Below are positions 7,932 to 16,911 of a stretch of DNA of 64,000 nucleotides, piece by piece. The first letter of the stretch is position 1; each line of letters begins with the position of its first letter. The notes under the pieces were generated by a model. It did no database searches. It saw only the letters and a list, made by a program, of their open reading frames with translations, and had not been told where the DNA came from. A program made the translations under genes and the position numbers. Source of the DNA: CAZEPT01 sp964626965 (GTDB taxonomy: Bacteria > Patescibacteriota > Minisyncoccia > Phycocordibacterales > UBA9973); the NCBI GenBank assembly GCA_964626965.1, contig CAZVHB010000003.1:1-64000 (forward strand), in the 5' to 3' direction.

Positions 7932-8465
7932 CTATGAAGCTTTTTTACCTTGTTTTCGACGAATCACTTCTCCATCATAACGGAATCCTTTTCCTTTATA
8001 TGGTTCAGGTTTTTTAAGTGCGCGAACTTTGGCTGCGAATTGACCGACTACTTCTTTATCAATTCCCGTGATAGTAATGTTGTTTTTTTCTGCAGTCACT
8101 GTAAGACCTTGTGGTACTGGAACTACTACTGGATGAGAGAATCCAAGAGCAAGATCAAGGTTTGTACCTTTTACTTCACTTTTAAATCCAACTCCTTCGA
8201 GTATAAGTTTTCGTGTGTATCCTTCGGTTACACCAGTTACCATATTGCGAACGTGTGATGCGTATGTTCCCCAGAGTGCACGTGAAAAGAGGTCATCTTT
8301 TTTTGGTGCAAATGTAACATCAGTACCTTCTACTGTGATAGCCACATGAGGTAAAAATGTTTTTGTGAGTTCACCTTTTGGTCCTTTCACTGTGATCACA
8401 TCATTTGTGTTCACAAGTGTTACGCCAGTAGGGAGAGCTAATACTTGTTTTCCTAATCTTGACAT
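7932..8465 (-). CDS. rplF: 50S ribosomal protein L6 (uL6)
   Basis: L6 binds 23S rRNA near the GTPase centre. From the ATG at 8463-8465 (MSRLGKQVLALPTGV) the product has 177 residues with two repeated domains. The signature near the C-terminus is KKPEPYKGKGFRYDGEVIRRKQGKK. The frame continues to an upstream TTG at 8477 inside the rpsH 3' end, but the ATG matches family starts and follows TATAT. It lies between rpsH and rplR. Confidence 0.97.
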   Translation of the reverse strand: MSRLGKQVLALPTGVTLVNTNDVITVKGPKGELTKTFLPHVAITVEGTDVTFAPKKDDLFSRALWGTYASHVRNMVTGVTEGYTRKLILEGVGFKSEVKGTNLDLALGFSHPVVVPVPQGLTVTAEKNNITITGIDKEVVGQFAAKVRALKKPEPYKGKGFRYDGEVIRRKQGKKAS

Positions 8466-8470
8466 ATATA

Positions 8471-8860
8471 TTACCAAATAGAGAATAATACTTCACCACC
8501 GACCACTTCTTTTCGAGCTTCTTTATCTGTCATAATTCCCTTTGGTGTAGAGAGAACGTACAACCCTTGTCCGTATTTAAATGAAGAAATATCTCGGTAA
8601 CCGAGGTACACTCTTTTTGAAGACTTTGAAAGTCTTGTAATGTCATGTACTTTTGCTTTACCGTTTTCGTCATATACGAGTCCAAGTTCTAATACTTGAA
8701 ATCCTTTTTTTGTCTTTGTTTCAATAGATTTTACAAATCCATGAGCTTTGAGACAGTTTGCTACAGCTTCTTTTAATTTTGAGTGAGGCACAGTTACTGT
8801 AACATGGCCTCTCTGTGATGCATTTTTTATCATCACAAGCATATTTGCGAGTGTGTCCAT
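8471..8860 (-). CDS. rpsH: 30S ribosomal protein S8 (uS8)
   Basis: S8 binds the central domain of 16S rRNA. The family start is MDTLANMLVMIKNASQRG, so the ATG at 8858-8860 is used and the longer open frame into rpsN is not. The product has 129 residues and ends with the typical GLYVLSTPKGIMTDKEARKE region and FSIW. It starts 1 nt after the rpsN stop. Confidence 0.97.
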   Translation of the reverse strand: MDTLANMLVMIKNASQRGHVTVTVPHSKLKEAVANCLKAHGFVKSIETKTKKGFQVLELGLVYDENGKAKVHDITRLSKSSKRVYLGYRDISSFKYGQGLYVLSTPKGIMTDKEARKEVVGGEVLFSIW

Positions 8861-8861
8861 A

Positions 8862-9047
8862 TTACCAGCTTGATTTACGTACTCCTGGGATTTTTCCCTC
8901 GTTTGCAAGTTCTCGGAAGCAGATTCGACAAACGCCGAAATCACGCATAAATGCGTGTCCTCTTCCACAACGGAAGCAGCGGTTTTTTGCTCTTGATGAA
9001 AACTTAGGAGTCTTCTGTGATCTCACGAATGTTGATGTCTTTGCCAT
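8862..9047 (-). CDS. rpsN: 30S ribosomal protein S14, zinc-binding type (uS14)
   Basis: This 61-residue short S14 carries two CxxC pairs (CFRCGRGH and CRICFRE) that bind zinc in this subtype. It ends with the typical GKIPGVRKSSW. It is the first gene of the block: upstream there is no L5, L24 or L14 gene within reach, only an intergenic region and then an assembly gap. So either the spc operon is split here or the join at the gap matters. Confidence 0.97.
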   Translation of the reverse strand: MAKTSTFVRSQKTPKFSSRAKNRCFRCGRGHAFMRDFGVCRICFRELANEGKIPGVRKSSW

Positions 9048-9067
9048 TTTTTTCGTTTGAATACATT

Positions 9068-9097
9068 AAATAATTTCTCTGTTACAAGAAAATTATT
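9068..9097 (-). promoter_or_regulatory. Leader hairpin upstream of rpsN
   Basis: On the minus strand AATAATTT and AAATTATT form an 8-bp AU stem around a 14-nt loop, ending about 20 nt before the rpsN ATG. The operon promoter should be near here; a TATAAG lies a little upstream (about 9102-9107) without a clear -35. The role is inferred from position only. Confidence 0.35.
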
Positions 9098-9260
9098 CAT
9101 TCTTATAATGTTTTGCAAATATCGCATGTATATTCTTTTGGTCTATAGATACTTCCCTGTTAAGGGTTTTGTACCAAAAGGAGATACATGGATTGTGCAA
9201 AAATAGGTACCAAACAAGTCGCCTTGTAAGGTAGTGATACTATAGCATATGAAGGACAGA

Positions 9261-9318
9261 ATGCCAAATCCCGACGTGAAGTCGGGACCCCGAACAAAGC
9301 TTCGGGGTTCTAAATGAT
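9261..9318. repeat. Double-hairpin repeat, copy 1
   Basis: Two adjacent hairpins, CCCGAC-GTGAA-GTCGGG and CCCCGAA-CAAAGC-TTCGGGG, are flanked by AATGCCAAAT and CTAAATG. The same unit occurs inverted at 53831-53893 with a few substitutions. The AAATG/TAGCATTTA flank also appears beside the long hairpin at 44179. It looks like a REP-type intergenic repeat. Confidence 0.75.
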
Positions 9319-9333
9319 ACATGCTAAAAATAC

Positions 9334-9580
9334 AACAGGAGCGGGGGGGGTGGGCGCGGGGCCCGGTGAGAATATTAATTATGGTTTTTTTTTTATTGGN
9401 NNNNNNNNNTATACTCTGAATGAGAAAAAAAACTTAAAAATAGTCATTTTTGATGGCCAATATTTCATTAATTTTTTCATCAATTTCAAAATATACTTTT
9501 TTACTTTTTAAACTTAGTCACGTAAAAATTAAACATCAAAAAAAAAACCCCGCCGCGCGGCCTACCCCCCCGCTCCTGTT
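9334..9580. repeat. Large palindrome interrupted by an assembly gap
   Basis: AACAGGAGCGGGGGGG (9334-9349) and its exact reverse complement (9565-9580) face each other. Between them are low-complexity AT sequence and ten Ns at 9400-9409. It is flanked on the right by TTAGAAATTAG-type repeats seen near 35389 and 35460. The GC-rich arms look like a hard-to-sequence hairpin, and bases here may be unreliable. The rest of 9098-9614 holds no gene I can support. Confidence 0.6.
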
Positions 9581-9614
9581 AGAAATTAGAAATTAGGTAT
9601 TAGTAATTAGTCCT

Positions 9615-10250
9615 TTATTTCGCTACAACTGATCCAGCATCAGCCCCGTCACAAGTCACTTTATAAGTGTTTGCACTACCAATATAGATCAAATCATAGT
9701 GATACGGCGTAAGGGATGTTGTTTTCCCAGCAAGTACAAATGCATGTGTCTTACTAGAATCATTTGCTATCATAACAACACTATCTGGAGCTACAGTGAG
9801 ATCAGTTGGTGTTGCCTGACACATCTCGTTGTATGACAAAACTTTTCCTTTGTATTCTTGTCTTGCAAGTTCATACGCTGAAGCTGGTTTTACTGGTGCT
9901 TCTGATACTGTTTCAAATTGAGAAATTTCAGCACTTTCAGTAGAAACTGGATTCTCTGTGTTTCCTTCACACAATTTTCCTGTTTTTATACTGTATATAT
10001 CGCCTGGAGCACATTCTGTCAGAGGAGGAATATCTACCCCAGGACATGGTTCACCTGTAACAATACTATATTTATCACCTACGAGACATTCACCTGGTTG
10101 CAATGCATTCTTTTTAGAAACATTTTTCTTATACAGAACTACTCCTCCAATAATAAGTACACATACGAGTACAATTGCACTAATCATCCACACTTTTTTA
10201 TTTTCTAAGACATGCTGTTTTGCCTTGCTTGTTATTTCTTGTATTTTCAT
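9615..10250 (-). CDS. Membrane-anchored protein with tandem Cys repeats
   Basis: I do not recognise a known function. From the ATG at 10248-10250 (MKIQEITSKAK) the product has 211 residues. It has one membrane helix near residues 22-41 (VWMISAIVLVCVLIIGGVV) and then an outside domain. Two tandem repeats, CLVGDKYSIVTGEPC and CAPGDIYSIKTGKLC, are followed by a Ser/Thr/Glu-rich linker and a C-terminal domain of about 80 residues with two cysteines. A related C-FS-TG-C motif occurs in the surface protein at 27825-29816. An upstream in-frame GTG at 10274 is less likely as the start. Confidence 0.7.
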   Translation of the reverse strand: MKIQEITSKAKQHVLENKKVWMISAIVLVCVLIIGGVVLYKKNVSKKNALQPGECLVGDKYSIVTGEPCPGVDIPPLTECAPGDIYSIKTGKLCEGNTENPVSTESAEISQFETVSEAPVKPASAYELARQEYKGKVLSYNEMCQATPTDLTVAPDSVVMIANDSSKTHAFVLAGKTTSLTPYHYDLIYIGSANTYKVTCDGADAGSVVAK

Positions 10251-10365
10251 ATGAATACACTCTAGCAAATGCACCCTTATTTTTCAAGCACACAAAAATA
10301 AGATATCTCTACTTATTATATTATCTATCTTTACTAAAGGGTCAGACTACAGTAGTATTCATACT

Positions 10366-11658
10366 ATGAACAGGGTTTGGCTTATTATATTTGGTGATTT
10401 CTTAGCATTTTGGGTATCATTTATTGCAATTATTGCAATCCGATTTGAAAAACTGCAACACTACGGAGCAATCGGAGAACATATTATACCTTTTGCGATA
10501 CTCTATATTTTTTGGGTCCTCTCTTTTTTTCTTTTTGGTCTCTACGATTTATTCTCAATAAAACCAACAATTCCTCACATGAGTCGCTTTGCGCTTGCAC
10601 TTGGAACTTCTTTTGTTGTTGGAATATTTCTATTTTATTTTGTACCAATCTTTGGAATCTCACCAAAAACTAATCTCATCTTTCAATTACTCGGCTTTGG
10701 TATACTTTCATTTTTCTTCAGAAGAATTGTATATGTTCTCTTTTCAAAACAAATTGTTAGACCTGTTGTACTTGTCGGAGACACTCATTACATCGACGAG
10801 TTAGAAACGGCACTTAAAAAAAATCCCCAACTAGGACTCAAAGTACTCTCTCGTACAAAAAATCTCAATGATTCTCTGTTAGAAAATGCATCTCTGCAAA
10901 ATCTAGTTATTGTAGTTGAAAGAAATATCCAAGATATACCAGAAAGTGATCTTGTAAAACTGTACACAAATAAAACTGAAATTATTGATATCGCGGAAGC
11001 ATACGAAAAATACCTCCACAAAATTCCAATTGGGTGTATTTCACAAACCTGGATTATCGAAAACATTGGCACAAAGACAAACAGTGTCTATGTGGTAATC
11101 ACACGTATTATTAACATACTTCTTTCACTGAGTATTTTTATACTCACATCTCCTTTATGGATCATCAGTGCTCTCCTTGTATACCTCTACGATCGTGGGC
11201 CAATACTCTACAGTCAAGAAAGAGTTGGGCTACATGGAAAAGTATTTCGACTCTACAAAATAAGATCAATGATTACTGACTCTGAAAAAAATGGCGCAGT
11301 ATGGTCTACAAATAACGATTCGCGTATTACTCCTATTGGTAAAATACTCCGCAAACTCCACATAGATGAACTTCCACAAATGATCAATATCATAAAAGGT
11401 GACATCTCGCTCGTTGGACCAAGAGCAGAGCGTCCAGAATTTGTCACACAACTTGAAAAGACTATCCCCCATTACATTCTTCGTCATGTCATCAAACCAG
11501 GTTTTACCGGCTGGGCACAAATCAAATACCATTACGCAAACACAGTAGAAGAATCAAAAGAAAAATTTGAGTACGACTTGTACTACATAAAAAATAGAAA
11601 TATCTTTCTCGATTTTGGTATTATTCTCCGAACTATCCAAATCATATTCACGCACTAA
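10366..11658 (+). CDS. Polyprenyl-phosphate sugar-phosphate transferase (WcaJ/WbaP-like)
   Basis: This enzyme starts glycan synthesis by moving a sugar phosphate onto the undecaprenyl carrier at the membrane. The 430 residues have about five N-terminal helices (residues 5-115), a CoA-binding-like middle part, another helix near 250-270, and the catalytic bacterial sugar transferase domain. Motifs include GPILYSQERVGLHGKVFRLYKIRSM, DELPQMINIIKGDISLVGPR (positions 337-356) and PGFTGWAQI. A TAGTAT lies 7 nt before the ATG. It opens the surface-glycan cluster. Substrate sugar unknown. Confidence 0.92.
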   Translation: MNRVWLIIFGDFLAFWVSFIAIIAIRFEKLQHYGAIGEHIIPFAILYIFWVLSFFLFGLYDLFSIKPTIPHMSRFALALGTSFVVGIFLFYFVPIFGISPKTNLIFQLLGFGILSFFFRRIVYVLFSKQIVRPVVLVGDTHYIDELETALKKNPQLGLKVLSRTKNLNDSLLENASLQNLVIVVERNIQDIPESDLVKLYTNKTEIIDIAEAYEKYLHKIPIGCISQTWIIENIGTKTNSVYVVITRIINILLSLSIFILTSPLWIISALLVYLYDRGPILYSQERVGLHGKVFRLYKIRSMITDSEKNGAVWSTNNDSRITPIGKILRKLHIDELPQMINIIKGDISLVGPRAERPEFVTQLEKTIPHYILRHVIKPGFTGWAQIKYHYANTVEESKEKFEYDLYYIKNRNIFLDFGIILRTIQIIFTH

Positions 11659-11689
11659 GGACTACTACATACTCCACTAGACCCACACC

Positions 11690-11710
11690 GAACTTTTTGG
11701 TAAAAAGTTC
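11690..11710. other. Hairpin between the sugar transferase and the ABC permease
   Basis: GAACTTTTT and AAAAAGTTC form a perfect 9-bp stem around GGT. There is no T run after it on the plus strand, so it may be a weak terminator or a processing site rather than a classic terminator. Confidence 0.4.
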
Positions 11711-11732
11711 TGAAAAATGCTAGTATATATAC

Positions 11733-12557
11733 ATGAAGGCTCACGTGACCGTAATAAAACCAAAGAAACTCTTCAGTTTTTCTGACCTTAAAGAGGTCTG
11801 GGATTACAGAGAATTACTCTATTTTTTTACGTGGCGAGACTTAAAAGTACGTTACAAACAGACTGCTATCGGAGCCCTCTGGGCAATATTTCAACCATTT
11901 ATCACGATGGTTGTTTTTACTGTGTTCTTTGGGCAAGTCTTAAAAGTACCTTCGGATGGTGTACCCTATCCTATATTTGTCTACACTGGACTCCTCTTCT
12001 GGCAATTCTTCTCAAGTGCTCTCTCAGATACGAGTAATGTCTTGATTGTAAATCAAGCAATCATCACCAAGGTATACTTTCCTCGCCTTATTCTTCCTTT
12101 CTCTTCTGTTGCGACAAAATTTATAGACTTCGCTATCGCTTCTGTTATTTTAGTTGGGATGATGTTCTACTATTCTTACACGCCAAATTTAGTTGGACTC
12201 CTCATCATACCACTACTCCTTCTTATTACTTTTATGGCTTCAGTCGGACTTGGACTATTCCTCGCTTCAATCAATGTAAAATACCGTGACGTACGATATG
12301 TACTTCCTTTTTTCATACAAATACTCATGTTCGTCACTCCGGTCATCTACCCTGCTGGAGTACTTGGTAAATACTCTTGGATACTTGCACTCAACCCAAT
12401 GATGGGTGTGATACAAAGTGCGCGCGCAGCACTCTTAGGCACAACAGTACTCAACTGGACACTTGTGGGAATATCACTTGTTGCTACATTTATACTTATG
12501 CTCATTGGTATTTATACATTCAAAAAAACAGAGCGTTATTTTGCAGACATAATATAA
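11733..12557 (+). CDS. wzm: ABC-2 type polysaccharide export permease (Wzm-like)
   Basis: This integral membrane subunit exports a polyprenyl-linked glycan across the cytoplasmic membrane. The 274 residues carry an N-terminal amphipathic segment (LLYFFTWRDLKVRYKQTAIG) typical of Wzm/KpsM/TagG permeases and about six helices. A TAGTAT box lies exactly 6 nt before the ATG. The ATPase partner begins 5 nt after the stop codon. A substrate cannot be read from sequence. Confidence 0.92.
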   Translation: MKAHVTVIKPKKLFSFSDLKEVWDYRELLYFFTWRDLKVRYKQTAIGALWAIFQPFITMVVFTVFFGQVLKVPSDGVPYPIFVYTGLLFWQFFSSALSDTSNVLIVNQAIITKVYFPRLILPFSSVATKFIDFAIASVILVGMMFYYSYTPNLVGLLIIPLLLLITFMASVGLGLFLASINVKYRDVRYVLPFFIQILMFVTPVIYPAGVLGKYSWILALNPMMGVIQSARAALLGTTVLNWTLVGISLVATFILMLIGIYTFKKTERYFADII

Positions 12558-12562
12558 AAAAA

Positions 12563-13828
12563 ATGAAACCAATAATCGAAGTAAAAAACATCAGTAAAAA
12601 ATATAATATTAACCACCAGAGGGGTGGGTATATTACCCTACGTGACAGCCTGACGAATGTTCTTAAAAACCCATTTGGATTTCTCAAAACAAAAACACAA
12701 GAAGAATTTTGGGCCCTCAAAGATGTGAATTTTGAAATCATGCCAGGTGAAATTATTGGTATTGTTGGACGTAACGGTGCAGGTAAATCTACCCTTCTAA
12801 AAATTCTGTCACAGATCACCCCACCAACAACAGGAGAGATAAAAATACACGGTACTGTTGGAAGTCTCCTTGAAGTTGGTACTGGATTTCACCCAGAACT
12901 CACTGGTCGAGAAAATATCTTTCTCAATGGTGCGATCCTTGGAATGAAACATAAAGAAATCATCAAAAAATTTGATGACATCGTAAAATTTGCAGAGATA
13001 GAACAATTCCTAGACACACCCGTTAAATACTACTCAAGCGGTATGTATGTCAGACTCGCTTTCTCTGTCTCAGCACACATGACAACTGATATTCTTATCA
13101 TAGATGAAGTTCTCGCTGTTGGAGATTCTGATTTCCAAAAAAAATGTTTAGGTAAAATGGAAGACATAACAAACAGTGAAGGACGTACTATTATTTTCGT
13201 CAGTCACAACATGGCAACAGTAAAAAAACTCTGTACAAAATGTATTCTCTTTTCAAAAGGAAAGCTTAAAATGATCGGAGATACCGATAGTGTGATTGAT
13301 GCGTATCTAAACGCAAAGCAAGAAGCATCAACAGATCAGACACCTGCCCAAATAACCAACATAGCAAACAAAAGTGGTACACGTTTTACTGACATGAAAG
13401 TCTCAAACACAGAAGGACATTCCCTCTTAACAAGTAGTGATAAGTTAAAAATAGTACTATCATATGATAGTGATACTGATGAAGTTATTAAAAACGCACG
13501 TATTGTCATAACAGTACATAGTAACTTTTCAAAAAATATAGTACTTCGACTTGATAGTGATGTCACAACACAAACAGTGAGCGAAACATTACAACCTCGC
13601 GGAGAAATCATCTGCGAAACAGATGAACCCATTAACCTCACGGAAGGAACGTACACAGTAGACATTGATTTCCTTATCGATGGAACGAGTGTTTCATACA
13701 TTAAGGGTACTGCTACTTTTGAAGTCGAAACAGATCTCAAAAAATATAATTACAAAAACTATCCTGACAAGAATGTTGCTGATACTGTTATGAAATATTC
13801 ATTCACTGAAAAAAATAATGAAAATTAG
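12563..13828 (+). CDS. wzt: Polysaccharide ABC transporter ATPase with C-terminal glycan-binding domain (Wzt-like)
   Basis: It powers export through the Wzm-like permease. From the ATG at 12563 (MKPIIEVKNISKKY) the product has 421 residues. Walker A is GRNGAGKSTLLK near residue 70, the signature is YSSGMYVRLAFS near 158, and Walker B is ILIIDEVLAVGD near 178. Residues from about 260 to the end form an extra beta-rich domain like the Wzt C-terminal domain that reads the glycan end. The open frame extends upstream inside wzm but the ATG is the family start. Confidence 0.92.
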   Translation: MKPIIEVKNISKKYNINHQRGGYITLRDSLTNVLKNPFGFLKTKTQEEFWALKDVNFEIMPGEIIGIVGRNGAGKSTLLKILSQITPPTTGEIKIHGTVGSLLEVGTGFHPELTGRENIFLNGAILGMKHKEIIKKFDDIVKFAEIEQFLDTPVKYYSSGMYVRLAFSVSAHMTTDILIIDEVLAVGDSDFQKKCLGKMEDITNSEGRTIIFVSHNMATVKKLCTKCILFSKGKLKMIGDTDSVIDAYLNAKQEASTDQTPAQITNIANKSGTRFTDMKVSNTEGHSLLTSSDKLKIVLSYDSDTDEVIKNARIVITVHSNFSKNIVLRLDSDVTTQTVSETLQPRGEIICETDEPINLTEGTYTVDIDFLIDGTSVSYIKGTATFEVETDLKKYNYKNYPDKNVADTVMKYSFTEKNNEN

Positions 13829-14600
13829 TATCTGCATTCCTACATACGAAATGCATGGATTAGGAGCAGAGTTTCTTCGTCATAGTTTCGATATACTTAT
13901 AAAACAAACATACAAAGATTTTGATATTATTATTTCTGATAATTCTATCGATACTAACATAGAAGAAGTGTGTAAAAAATACACAGATAGAATCTCTATT
14001 CACTATTACAAAAATGAAGATACCTTAAAGCGAATGGGTTCTAATATAAACAACGCACTACAAAAATCTACAGGAGACATTATAAAAATCCTCTTCTTAG
14101 ATGATTTTCTAAGAGATGAAAATTCCCTCAAAGAAATTGCAGAGAATTTTGATTTAGAAAAAGACTCTTGGCTTGTTACTGGGTGTGAACATACTATAAA
14201 TGGTACCTCTTTTTATAAGCCTCATTATCCAAAGTACAATAACAAAATTTACTTAGGTAAAAATACAATTGGATCTCCTTCTGTACTCACAATCAAAAAC
14301 AAAAATCCTCTTCTTTTTGATAATTCCCTACGGTGGCTTATAGATTGTGATTACTATAAGAGGTGTTATAATTCTTTTGGAAAACCAAAGATCCTAGATA
14401 AGATAAATGTCGTAATCCGAACAGGAGAACATCAAATCACTAACACAGAAGCGACCGAAACACTCAAGTACAGAGAACTTCTGTATATTGTCAGAAAATA
14501 CAGCAAAGGATATACACGGTTTAAATTACTTATAGAAAGTTTCGTCCAACACCAAATAGATACAATAAAAATATGGATAAAATCAAACTTCCAAATGTAA
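13818..14600 (+). CDS. Glycosyltransferase family 2
   Basis: A GT-A fold nucleotide-sugar transferase, probably acting on the growing glycan at the inner membrane face. The 260 residues begin with KISICIPTYEMHGLGAEF and contain the metal-binding acidic loop LFLDDF near residue 95. Only the catalytic domain is present. The start overlaps the wzt end by 11 nt, so the genes are coupled. Donor and acceptor are unknown. Confidence 0.85.
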   Translation: MKISICIPTYEMHGLGAEFLRHSFDILIKQTYKDFDIIISDNSIDTNIEEVCKKYTDRISIHYYKNEDTLKRMGSNINNALQKSTGDIIKILFLDDFLRDENSLKEIAENFDLEKDSWLVTGCEHTINGTSFYKPHYPKYNNKIYLGKNTIGSPSVLTIKNKNPLLFDNSLRWLIDCDYYKRCYNSFGKPKILDKINVVIRTGEHQITNTEATETLKYRELLYIVRKYSKGYTRFKLLIESFVQHQIDTIKIWIKSNFQM

Positions 14601-15196
14601 CCCTTATTGCTCTCACGGGTAAAAATATTGAAGGTCACCAGAAAGCACTCGACTATAGTTGTCTAGGTATTGAATTTGGAGCAGTTAAACTCATTAACTC
14701 ACCAAGCAAGAGCATAGACGAGTGGTCTCAAAAAATAGTCTATGACCTAGGAGACTACGTTGATACAGAATTCGCGTTATTGATCCATGACGACGGTTTT
14801 GTTGTACACCCAGAAAGGTGGAACCCAGAGTGGCTACAATATGACTTCATCGGTTCACCCTTCCCAATGCCTCGGGATACTTTTTCGTATCGTGACATAC
14901 ATGGCAACATCCAAAGAGTTGGAAACAGTGTGTCATTACGAAGCAAGAAGCTCCTAGATCTCCCTAAAAAAATTGGAATGGAGTGGAAACCATTCCATGG
15001 ATTTTATAATGAAGACGGATATATCTCAGTAAACATGCGTCATGTCTTTGAAGAACACGGCTGTGTCTTTGCTCCATTTGACGTCGCAATACATTTTGGA
15101 AGAGAGACTCCGTTACCTGAAAATAAAAACATTCAACCATTTGTATTTCACAAAAACAAAGGAGAAAATAAAAAGTATCCCAATTTTGAATTATGA
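14573..15196 (+). CDS. DUF5672-family probable glycosyltransferase
   Basis: The 207 residues resemble the DUF5672 family found in glycan clusters: NVTLIALTGKNIEGHQKAL at the start, then EFALLIHDDGFVVHPERWNPEWLQYDFIGSPFP (positions 66-98 region), GNSVSLRSKKLLD and NEDGYISVNMRHVFEEHG. The IHDDGF and NEDGYI acidic motifs fit a sugar-nucleotide enzyme. It overlaps the preceding gene by 28 nt and ends in TGA overlapping the next ATG by 4 nt. Confidence 0.75.
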   Translation: MDKIKLPNVTLIALTGKNIEGHQKALDYSCLGIEFGAVKLINSPSKSIDEWSQKIVYDLGDYVDTEFALLIHDDGFVVHPERWNPEWLQYDFIGSPFPMPRDTFSYRDIHGNIQRVGNSVSLRSKKLLDLPKKIGMEWKPFHGFYNEDGYISVNMRHVFEEHGCVFAPFDVAIHFGRETPLPENKNIQPFVFHKNKGENKKYPNFEL

Positions 15197-16911
15197 TCGT
15201 CACAGAAATATACAAAGGGCAAGGACTCGGGAACCAGCTCTGGTGCTATGTGGTTACTCGAGTTATTGCCAAAGATAGAGGCTATACATTTGGAATTAAA
15301 TCTCCTGAGAAATTTAAGTGTCTTGATTTTATGAATCTCGATTTTGGTGAAAAAGTCATAGGTGGCAGTGGTCCCGAAGGAGGTTCACCACACACTCTTC
15401 CTGATGGAATCACTCATTATTATAATGAAAGAAAACTTGTTTACATGGATGGGACAGACATTCGCACATACGATGAAAATCTTTTGAATGTTCCTGATAA
15501 CACAAAAATAGATGGCATCATGCAGGACGAACAGTATATTATTCACAGAAAAAACGAAATACGAGAATGGTTAAAAATAAAAGAAGGATATGAAGTACCA
15601 GAATACTCCAATGAAAATACCTGCATTATTAATTTCCGAGGTGGAGAGTATGTAGGACTCCAAGAAGTGTTCCTCACAAAAAAATACTGGAATGATGCAA
15701 TTAAACACATGCGAGGGATAAACCCAAGTATGAAATTTGTCGTCGTTACTGACGATGTAAAAACTGCAAAAAAATTCTTTCCTCATTTTGAATGTTCTCA
15801 TAGATCAATCGGGCACGATTATTCCATTATTAATAATGCATATTATCTCATACTCTCAAATTCGAGCTTTGCCTTCTTCCCTGCTTGGCTTAATACGAGA
15901 ATAAAAAAAATAATTGCACCAAAATACTGGGCAAGACACAATGTCTCTGATGGGTATTGGGCGTGTGACTACAATCTTACCTCACAATGGATGTATTTAG
16001 ATCGAGATGGGATACTGCATAATTATGATTCATGTAAAAAAGAGCTAGATCAGTACAAGAACATACACTCAGATCTATACAAAAAAGTAAAAATAGAAGA
16101 TACTTTTTTAGTCGTATCTAACTATTACAATGACCTAAGTTGGGTTCCTGAATACACAGATAATTATATTGTGTATGACCAAAGTGATGTGGCAATCTAT
16201 CCACCAAAACTACATCTAGACAAAATTATTAAAAGCCCACACTTAGGACACAACATCCGAGACTACTGTACCTACATTATTGATCATTATGAGAACCTAC
16301 CAGAACGAGTAGCTTTTGTGACAGGTAATATTTTTCCAAGACACGTCGCGCGAGATTGTTTCGACAAACTAGTGAATAATACGTTTTTTACTCCTTTTAT
16401 CGACCATAGAAAACATCACACAAGGTGGCCAATTTCTTTTATCTCAAAAGATGGACTGTACAATGAAATCAACGATAGTTGGTATCTTCATCACCACCCA
16501 ACAAAATATTTTCATAATTACAATGATTTTCTCCAATTTTGTTTTAAAAAATCTGAACTACCAAAGTATGTAAAATTTACACCAGGTGCAAATTACATTG
16601 TTCCAAAAGAAAATATTTTAAAATTACCTAAAATATTTTACGAGAATTTGAGAGTATTTGTCTCTCACTCCCCTACAGTAATCCCAGGTGAGTCACATAT
16701 TATTGAACGGGCTTTATATACACTCTGGAGTAGTAATTTTGAAATTAACGAAAATATGCTTTCGCCAATAGGAGAAAACTTCAGTGCAAAACCAAGAATA
16801 AAAACAGCCTTTGTGTATAGAGCTGTTATGGTGTTAATACATACATTCTGGAATACTGTAAATGTAGGCAATAAAGTTATTAATAAAATAAGTCAGAAAT
16901 TATCTGTATGA
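15193..16911 (+). CDS. Fusion: fucosyltransferase-like (GT11) domain plus DUF3431-like domain
   Basis: Residues 1-270 resemble alpha-1,2-fucosyltransferases: IYKGQGLGNQLWCYVVTR at the start, NFRGGEYVG near residue 147 (the family usually has HxRRGDY), and ILSNSSFAFFPAWLN near residue 218. Residues about 290-530 look like DUF3431: FLVVSNYYNDLSWVPEY, HNIRDYCTYIIDHYENLPE and FVTGNIFPRH. The end has a hydrophobic stretch. A two-enzyme fusion is inferred. It is coupled by ATGA to the gene before it. Confidence 0.7.
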   Translation: MIVTEIYKGQGLGNQLWCYVVTRVIAKDRGYTFGIKSPEKFKCLDFMNLDFGEKVIGGSGPEGGSPHTLPDGITHYYNERKLVYMDGTDIRTYDENLLNVPDNTKIDGIMQDEQYIIHRKNEIREWLKIKEGYEVPEYSNENTCIINFRGGEYVGLQEVFLTKKYWNDAIKHMRGINPSMKFVVVTDDVKTAKKFFPHFECSHRSIGHDYSIINNAYYLILSNSSFAFFPAWLNTRIKKIIAPKYWARHNVSDGYWACDYNLTSQWMYLDRDGILHNYDSCKKELDQYKNIHSDLYKKVKIEDTFLVVSNYYNDLSWVPEYTDNYIVYDQSDVAIYPPKLHLDKIIKSPHLGHNIRDYCTYIIDHYENLPERVAFVTGNIFPRHVARDCFDKLVNNTFFTPFIDHRKHHTRWPISFISKDGLYNEINDSWYLHHHPTKYFHNYNDFLQFCFKKSELPKYVKFTPGANYIVPKENILKLPKIFYENLRVFVSHSPTVIPGESHIIERALYTLWSSNFEINENMLSPIGENFSAKPRIKTAFVYRAVMVLIHTFWNTVNVGNKVINKISQKLSV

